The notes below the pieces were generated by a model. That model saw nothing but the letters and a program-made list of their open reading frames with translations, searched no databases and was not told the origin of the DNA. The position numbers were made by a program, and so were the translations under genes. 64,000 nt of DNA from Trichosphaerium sp. ATCC 40318 (taxonomy: Eukaryota > Discosea > Flabellinia > Trichosidae): NCBI GenBank assembly GCA_038496445.1, contig JALMLS010000612.1, forward strand, positions 760,998 to 824,997. Direction: 5' to 3'. Of the stretch, positions 57,120 to 64,000 are shown one piece after another (the stretch's first letter is position 1; every line of letters begins with the position of its first letter).

Positions 57120-59230
57120 ATGGCAGAAGACAGAATGGACATTGATGATGACGCTGACTTGAACCTAAGCGTACAGGCACGTTCAAATAAACATTAAACG
57201 TACTGGTTAATAATAAACATGCTAGCTGCGGCCTATTTCAGAGGAGTTTATGTGTCCAATTTGTTATTGTTCCCTAAGCGAATGTATGATGACTGCATGT
57301 GGCCACAACTTCTGCAAGGCCTGTATTTTCGAATGTCTGAATAGAAAGCATAATTGTCCAGTTTGTAGCACTAAATCAACAAAAGAAACCCTAGTAAGAA
57401 ACCACCAGGTAGACCGCGTTATTGGTAAGTGTAGTTATTTTGGTTCTTATTTTGTTGAATTTCACTTTGGGCGTTTTTAACCGAACGAAACACTGCAGCC
57501 GCGCCTAGAACCGCGATAAAATGCGTATACACATGGACTAAACGCTTTTTAGGGATTATTAAAGTGGAAAAAGAAAAAGCGAGCAAAATGTACTTTGAAA
57601 GCCTCATAAACGGCGGTGGCCCGTCATTGACAGCATCGAATAATACAATACATCGACCGGCAAAGGAACTGTCGCCCATTGAGGGATTATTCCATAAACA
57701 CATGAAAAGAAGCCTAGTGGCGTTTGAAGAGTACTACCAGGTACAGAAAGAACGAAATATTGATTCATGTCTTCTTCTTCGCTTTAAGTTTTTATCAACA
57801 TTATTTTACCTTTGCTCTCCCTTTTAGATTAGCTCTAACCGTTCGTTTTAGAAGCTTGAAAACAAGTTTTCAAAGTCAATTATTGCAACTAAAGAGTCTT
57901 ACGCACAAGACATGGCAGCATCAAGAAGGGAAAGTAAAGTTAATGAACTGAAAGCAGAATGCGAGGGCAAAGTCAACACATTAACGGAGTCTTTTAATAT
58001 GTCAACAGAACATCTCTTAGAATCTTATGACAAGTACGTTATAAATACCGAAAATCACGTGTTAGTGATAAAAAACAAAAAAAAAAATTGCCTTGCTAGA
58101 AGGAAAGCTTTGGTTCGTTTCTTTCGGCATTTTTTGTTCTTCTTTCTTAATTTTTTTGCACATTCCTCCTTTGTTGTGCGTGTTTCTCCCTTTGCTAATG
58201 TTGCTTTTTGTTCAGTTATATGAAGTCTTTTGCACCTGCTCCTGACTTTTTACCTGTCACAGTTACACTTGTTGTAAAGGCAAAGAATAGAGAGTTTCAA
58301 AAAGTTGTTATAAAACCTACAGATAGTTGTGAAGAGTTAAAGAAGATTTTACTTGAAAAAATGGCAGCTGTAGGTGATCCAATAACAAAACTAACAAAAA
58401 ACAATATTTTTGTATTACATAAACAAATGCCTGGACAGAGCGAAGCATCAGAGGTAAGAAGATTCTACAAAAGGAAAAAAAAAAAAATCAAAAAAAAAGT
58501 CAAGATCTCATTTCTCTATGTAGGTTATGATAGCGGATTCAAACAGGCCGTTACTACAGTACGGACCAGAACCGGGAGATTCATTTATACTGATAGGAAA
58601 ATTAAAGACAAAGAGGTACATTAGCAACAGATATTTTTTTTTGTTTTTTGGTGCCAATTCTGTCACTGGCTTTTGGCTTGTAGCGCGTGTGGTATCCACT
58701 TTTTTTTTGTTTCATAGCGAAAATTAATGTTTTTTTTAGTGATCAGCCAAAGATGTGCTTTAAAGGTATGTTTGGGTTTTTTTAGTATTTTGAAGTTAAC
58801 GCTTATTATTAGATGTTTTTTCAAAAAATCAAAGCGGTGACATGGTAATGGATTACTTCACATGTCGTGATTGTAAAGTAAATTGTACGTTCAACGTTTG
58901 AGGTTTTTTTTTACTAATACACTTGCTGTATTTTTAACTCACTTGTTTGATACCTAGGGATATGTAAGAACTGCGCTGAATCATGCCATAAAGAGCATAA
59001 TGTTGTTGAGTATATCAGTGGTCATAAACCTACATGGGCATGCTGTTATTGCGTACGTTACAATTTACGATTTGGGTTTTTCTGAAAATCCTATTTTTAT
59101 TTTGTAGTTTTTTTTGTATGTTTGTTTGTTGTTACCACATGTGAGGTTCCTCCTTTATAAACCCTTACTTATTTTCTTATAGTACAGGAGTAAATGTTGT
59201 GGACTACGTAAAAAGAAGAAGGGTAAATAG
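57120..59230 (+). CDS. RING E3 ligase with coiled coil, ubiquitin-like region and UBR-box-like finger
   Basis: Predicted ubiquitin ligase. MAEDRMDIDDDADLNLS joins, via an acceptor CAGAG, EFMCPICYCSLSECMMTACG then HNFCKACIFECLNRKHNCPV, a C3HC4 RING. A coiled coil follows (HKHMKRSLVAFEEYYQKLEN, SYAQDMAASRRESKVNELKA), then a ubiquitin-like segment (VTVTLVVKAKNREFQKVVIK, CEELKKILLEKM, GDSFILIGKLK). The C-terminus has a cysteine/histidine cluster: FTCRDCKVNWICKNCAESCH then KEHNVVEYISGHKPTWACCY, with the spacing of a UBR box, the N-degron-binding finger. The tail is basic (LRKKKKGK). The RING resembles COP1-type proteins. The order RING, coiled coil, UBL, UBR is not one I can name. About ten exons. 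Confidence 0.78.
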
Positions 59231-59322
59231 TTGTAAAAAAAAAGGAAGAAAGAAACGAGATTTCAACCCCAAGAAATGAAACTCCAATCTTTCGTTTGGA
59301 TGATAATAAAAAGAGATTTGAA

Positions 59323-62307
59323 TTAATTCTTCACTTGTGATTCATCTGTTTGTTCTTTTGTATTATCTTCAGTTTGAGTAGTGGCTTCTCCTTCGGCCTT
59401 TGGTTGATCATCTTTCGATGCTTCAGTTCCATTTTGAGCTTTCTTTGTATCTTCATCACCATTTTCTTGCTCAATAGGTTTTGGCACTGGTTTTTTTCTT
59501 TCAGGGTGTTTTACTTTTGTTAGTTTAGGACTCTTTAAAGAAAATTTAAGTCCAGATCTATCATAAGTAGGTGGTGGACTCCACCACCCATAAACAGACC
59601 TATGAAAGAGTTAATCATACATGAGGTAACTGTTTATGTATCTACTCGTACCCAATTAATGGAATAGTACGCATAACGCCATCAACGTATGTTTCGTACT
59701 CTTCTTGACCTTGAACCTGTTTTTGAGCTTTCTCTGCTTGTTTAATACTTTCTGATAGAATATCACCAATAGTTGCAAGCAGCTATACATCCAAGTAAGT
59801 AAAAAACCAAAGGCACTAAAATAGTTTCATACTGGGCTCTTTTTCTCAAGTTCTACAGCTGTATCTCGGATTAAATTAACGTGGTACTCTACTTTTTCTT
59901 TTGTCAAAGGACTTGTATCCTAACGTAAGAATGAAAGGTTAATAAAACTGATCAATGAAGAAAAAAAATCCTCAAAATGCGTACAAGTGCTAATGCAATA
60001 ACAACATCTCCACGAAGATCTTTTGTTTGTGTATAGATTTGATGAGATTCAGACAAATGCTTGCATATCGATTCATTAAGAGTATTCACATCTGCTGCAA
60101 GTTTTTTAGGCATAGCCTCATCGCCTGTCATTACAAGTGAAGGTACATATCTAAAATCAAATACCACGTGAGATGATAAAATAGGTGAAAAAAAAAATCA
60201 CGGGAAGAAAAAAACCAAAAAAAACAAGACGTACCGTACAGCACCAAGTCCAACAAAGTTAGGTAATTGTACGTTGTGTAAGTCCTCTTCATTTTCAACA
60301 AGTTTTTTGAAAACAGGTTGGAGTGTATAAGCGTTTTCAATTAATCCGACTTCTGTACTTAATTTTGAAATATAGCTATCAATCAGTGCTACGGTCATTT
60401 GTGGGATATTACAGCTTGCAAGTGGATGGTATCGAATGCATTGATGACCCTTGAATCTAACTAGTTCAAGATCCAAATCAATAGCTGATGTATGGTTCAT
60501 GTCATGTAGGATTTGTTCGTTTATGGCATCCAAAATGTTCTGAGGGTTCTTTGCAGTGACAGATGATCCTGTAGGTTGATAGCGGAATAACACTTGCATA
60601 GAAAAAGGTGGAGATTCAGTGATAATATGAGGGACATTTTGTAGCTTATTATAAAGATGTGAGACCTACAAAAAGGAGTTAAGATAGAAATAATGTTGAA
60701 AGGGCAAAATAAGAAAAACAAAACGCTTACCAATCGCTTTGATACTTGCATACACTCACGGAAGTGGCTAAGTCCATTACGTTGTAATACTAACCACAAT
60801 GGTAAAGAAATCAACCCATGATCTATGAGTGTATCGACAGGCATGTTAGAGTCATCAATTGCGTTTTGAACAACTGGTTCTGGTGCTTGAACTTGTTCAT
60901 GTCTATGATTCAAATCTGATCTATAGAACACTGTTGTGATCTCGTAAGACGTTGATTGAAAAAACAATGCCGAATTGAAAACAAAACTATTTGCACTTCG
61001 TATTGCAGTTAAAATATCAGGACAATCAGGGCTACTTAGTAAAATAGCGCCTTCACTAAAAAAATATTATTACAATGTAAGAAAAAAAGAAGAAAAATAA
61101 TGTCATGTTTTTGACATTTGACACTTGACACTTACCCTTCAACATGAAGCCATAATTCTTGTCGTTTAGCTATATCACTGTATTTTTTTATGTCATCTGC
61201 GTCACCTCCAATTTCTGAACCGCTACGTGCTACTACAGCAAAAGGTGTATTGTCGCTTTCGTCTCTTAGCTTGGCGAGATCCTAGAAAAAAATTACATGA
61301 CAAAAAACTTCGCAAAACATCTTTTTTTTGATCAACTTCAAAAAAAACCACTGTACCTCTGTAAGCTCTTCTGGGCTCGAAATAAAACGTAAAGAATTCA
61401 AAGGTAATCCTAAGTTTGTTATCAGAACGTATTTGAACAATGTTTAATTCCACAGCATACCAAGAAGATAAAGAGCGTGATTTAATTCCTGTCCTTTCCA
61501 CGCTAAAAAAAAACCAAGTTAACACATAAAATACAGGAAATCTCTGAAGACATACTAGTATACACTATAGGTAGCTTCCCCTTAAACGAACGGAATCCTA
61601 AAGTTCCATGGCTTGCGAATTTTGCACCTAACGCTTCGCGTAATGCCGACACACGAGCATCTTGCATAGTTCGTGTGTACATACCTAGGGTATAATTTAG
61701 CATTCACAAAAAGAGAAGTACTGATAATGTTTTTTTGAAATATTTTCTTACCGCTCATTGCTGGTGGCAGGTTGAGGATAAAGTGGATCCAATTAATTGT
61801 TTGGCCATTTACAATCGAAGCGAACTGGTTTAACTGCGCGCTGCTCATATTTATGCGTAAATAAGCGACAAATGCCTCAGATAGTGCAATGGCGTCAGAT
61901 TGGTCATGGGTGCTACGCAAGGTTATTACAAGCGTGTTTTATAAACGTCAAACAAGATAGCGAACTAAAAAGAAAATGTACCCATCATTTAATAACGAGT
62001 CTCCTGAGGCGATTTTTGTAATATTTACGAGTCTATCTAGCACTTCCTAGCGTGAGTGTCACGTCAATCAAACAAAACAACGGAAGTGGCTGATTCTTTT
62101 GTGTGGGCATTACTTACCTTTATATCTACACTCTCTAACGCTGGTTGAGCTTTTAATTGTGATTTGCTGTAATGTTGTTAAAATCACTACCAGTCGCGAT
62201 GACACATACCTAGCAACATTTCCCTCACTAAGAATGTGCTTTTTGAAGTAATCAAAATAATTATGTAAACCTCCTACGTCTTGTGTGGGTTCCTGCTGTT
62301 CTGCCAT
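59323..62307 (-). CDS. PDXDC1-like PLP-decarboxylase-fold protein, probably inactive
   Basis: Homologue of pyridoxal-dependent decarboxylase domain-containing protein 1. MAEQQEPTQDVGGLHNYFDY opens the protein; then SQSDAIALSEAF-type helices, NWIHFILNLPPAMSGMYTRT, DNTPFAVVARSGSEIGGDAD, IAKRQELWLHVEGEGAILLS, HGLISLPLWLVLQRNGLSHF and RECMQVSKRLVSHLYNKLQN. W-L-H-V-E-G replaces the HVDAA of active decarboxylases, and no lysine follows at the expected cofactor position, both as in PDXDC1. A long C-terminal region (NVQLPNFVGLGAVRYVPSLV, GVMRTIPLIGSVYGWWSPPP) ends in a Lys/Glu/Thr-rich tail. About fifteen exons. A scaffold or regulatory role is inferred from the lost catalytic residues. Confidence 0.82.
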
Positions 62308-62415
62308 GATGGTGTGAGGTGTTTGTCAATTTTCACAACAGGCGACGTGTCGCTAACCTCGCTTAGGGTTTGTACAAATAAGTTACACCAACTGTTGATA
62401 CCTCTCAAACTTGGA

Positions 62416-62811
62416 ATGTCAGGCGGTATACCACGTAATCTTGCCCTGGGTGGCGCTGTGATTGTAGGTATAGGTAGCGGTACGTATGAACGTAACAACG
62501 AAACGTATTATGTAAACTTACAAAAATAATAGCTATTTATGCGTACATTCCAATGTTCGAACGTGTTAGGTGCGTAATTGAGCGAAATTATAACTAAATA
62601 AAACAATAGAAACGAGAGAATAGCAGGTGGTTTTATTATACCGCCTGAAACCAAACAAGAGGATCCAAACGTGGCAGAATCAAACATACCAGAACAACAG
62701 GACTTGACACAATTAACAGCACCGCCATCAACACCACTAAGCAGAGCACAGCGACGAGAACGAGACCTGGCACGATTAAGAGAACGCCGACCACCAACAA
62801 GAACCTTTTAG
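62416..62811 (+). CDS. Small single-pass membrane protein
   Basis: Two exons: MSGGIPRNLALGGAVIVGIG joins SGGFIIPPETKQEDPNVAES through a GTACGT donor, followed by a hydrophilic tail (STPLSRAQRRERDLARLRER, RPPTRTF stop). The hydrophobic start without a cleavage site and a basic tail suggest a small membrane protein, for example of the mitochondrial inner membrane; I cannot name it. It begins about 110 bp from the divergent PDXDC1-like start and ends 14 bp before the stop of the convergent vault-repeat gene. Confidence 0.6.
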
Positions 62812-62825
62812 TACGCAAGTGCAAT

Positions 62826-64000
62826 TTATTTCCTTATTAATGGTAATACAAAGAAGAAGAACGATAACAGCATTGCTACGATTGCAACAACATATGTGGC
62901 AAGGACATCTGGTTGAAACAAGTAAAAACCGGCCTAAAAATTGAGTGTCACGTGTAGGTATTTATAAAAAAAAATCCACGTACACCTTCCAGTTTTATGA
63001 AAGCTGGTATTTTTTTGACCACGTGCGCATCCAAAGGAGGCCAGTATCTGTACAAAGAATAAGTATAAAAAAGTTTCACTGAGAATGGTTTTTGTTTAAT
63101 GTCAACATACTCAGTTGGTCCCACAACGAGCCATCCTAGACAGAAGTATAAGCAAGTTTTTAATTGTCACAACGTCAAAAAAAAATACGTACTGGATCCA
63201 CCTTTACGTGTAACAGCTCTTTTGCCTGATGTATCCTCAAAAGAAGCTAAGGCACGAACTTGTAGCGCTTCGTCCTCTTCACCATGTGTAAGCATACTAT
63301 TTAAATAATTGCGTCATCGTACCGCCAAGCAAGTAAGCAGTTCGGATACCAGCTGGAATACTCTCTCCAGGTTTCAAGAAGAAATTGGCTTCGCCTTTAA
63401 CAAGTCTGGAATGGCCAAGTTGTATTTTTCCTGAGAATTAGTGAGTTTTTGAAATAGTTGAAACTATGTACCAGTTTCTGGATCTACAGGATTTACGATA
63501 ATACAGTATTGACGCTTTGTTAAAGATGTAATGGCGATTGTACGAACCAACTAACAGAAGTATTAAAAGGCTGTAAAGGAAAAAACCAGAAGTGAGTTCT
63601 GCTTATGCCGATTTTCTTTGAAACTAACCTGCTCATTAACACCAACAATATGGGTTTCTTTACTTTCGTTTGTAATCAGCCATTCATCACCAGGTTGATG
63701 CTCTTTAAAAATATCAGTAAGGTACTTATGCCAATCGACATCAAGCTTACCGTTTCCAAATTCATCAACAAATCGGTTGTTTGCTCTCATGTGTAGAGCA
63801 ATCTTTTCTGTTAGAACTTGAGCTTTTACTGTCCTTACAACGACTTCATCGACAGCCGGCAGATAAGCACCGGTAGCTTTAAAGAGCCACTCTTCACCAG
63901 CCTTACGTTCGTTACCATCTCGGTCTACGAATTGTTTTCTAGCACGCAAATGGATGGCTACGAATTAGGTTATAAAACAACTTACGTAATTCATCTCCCG
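62826..64000 (-). CDS. Major-vault-protein-repeat protein with C-terminal membrane anchor, 5' end outside window
   Basis: Relative of the major vault protein, whose repeats form the barrel of vault particles. The visible part has vault repeats: [20 protein letters not shown] then [120 protein letters not shown] and [20 protein letters not shown]. These align with repeats 5 to 7 of animal MVP. Where repeat 8 should begin (E-G-I-Y-V), the protein reads [20 protein letters not shown], continues as a hydrophobic helix ([18 protein letters not shown]) and stops at 62826. The shoulder and cap-helix of true MVP are absent, so it looks membrane-anchored. Confidence 0.8.

Noticed and set aside
1-64000. 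CRISPR arrays, prokaryotic operons, ribosome binding sites
   Set aside because: The intron-rich gene structure and U6 genes show nuclear eukaryotic DNA; no regularly spaced repeats were seen.

Overview
The window is nuclear DNA of a unicellular, probably bacteria-eating eukaryote. Nearly every gene is cut by short GT-AG introns (mostly 40-100 nt, donor often GTACG, acceptor usually TAG or CAG), the DNA is AT-rich, and genes are packed on both strands with gaps down to about 15-30 bp. Two U6 snRNA genes are present. The gene set includes UFM1, vault-protein repeats, exocyst Sec15, RMC1, TDP1, a family-B-type GPCR, plant-like LRR proteins and a myristoylated Rab. UFM1 and vault repeats argue against an ordinary fungus or land plant; an amoebozoan-like or other heterotrophic protist fits, but the lineage cannot be fixed from this sequence alone. 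There are no CRISPR arrays, operons or prokaryotic signals, and I recognised no transposon or tRNA.

Layout: 1-6046, minus strand: edge-truncated charged nuclear-type protein, mitochondrial-type small heat-shock protein, plant-type LRR receptor-like protein. 6819-11628: ITPK inositol kinase (+), metallophosphoesterase (-), membrane DnaJ with a JJJ1-like zinc finger (-). 11946-18347 (+): unknown conserved protein and RMC1. 19261-23958 (-): ARA6-like Rab, small helical protein, F-box protein, DRAM/Frag1 membrane protein. 24115-25970 (+): WDR82/Swd2. 26655-28893 (-): bacteriolytic enzyme with M15 peptidase and GH24 lysozyme domains. 29628-34410 (-): TDP1, divergent cullin and dual-specificity phosphatase, almost touching. 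34677-41652: mitochondrial-type protein (-), TPR-SET protein (+), cyclophilin H (+), UFM1 (-), seven-TM receptor (+), HIT protein (-). 42189-45593 (+): Sec15. 45771-48105: two U6 genes in inverted orientation around a membrane protein gene. 48121-50363 (-): GyrI-like protein and AlaX-type tRNA editing protein. 50573-54614 (+): TPR protein and membrane protein. 54687-56956 (-): PX-proline-repeat-profilin fusion. 57120-59230 (+): RING/UBR-box protein. 59323-62307 (-): PDXDC1-like protein. 62416-62811 (+): small membrane protein. 62826-64000 (-): vault-repeat protein ending in a membrane anchor.

Together the genes suit a phagotrophic cell: endosome identity and maturation (ARA6-like Rab, RMC1 for MON1-CCZ1/Rab7, DRAM-like, PX-profilin linking phosphoinositide membranes and actin), secretion (Sec15), bacterial wall digestion (M15-GH24), ubiquitin and UFM1 conjugation, and mRNA/chromatin factors (U6, cyclophilin H, WDR82, SET). 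This functional grouping is inference. The most unusual candidates are the PX-profilin fusion, the endolysin-like M15-GH24 protein, the membrane-anchored vault-repeat protein, the myristoyl-type Rab with a 4-nt microexon, and the mirror-image U6 pair. All exon structures were assembled by eye from splice signals and homology.
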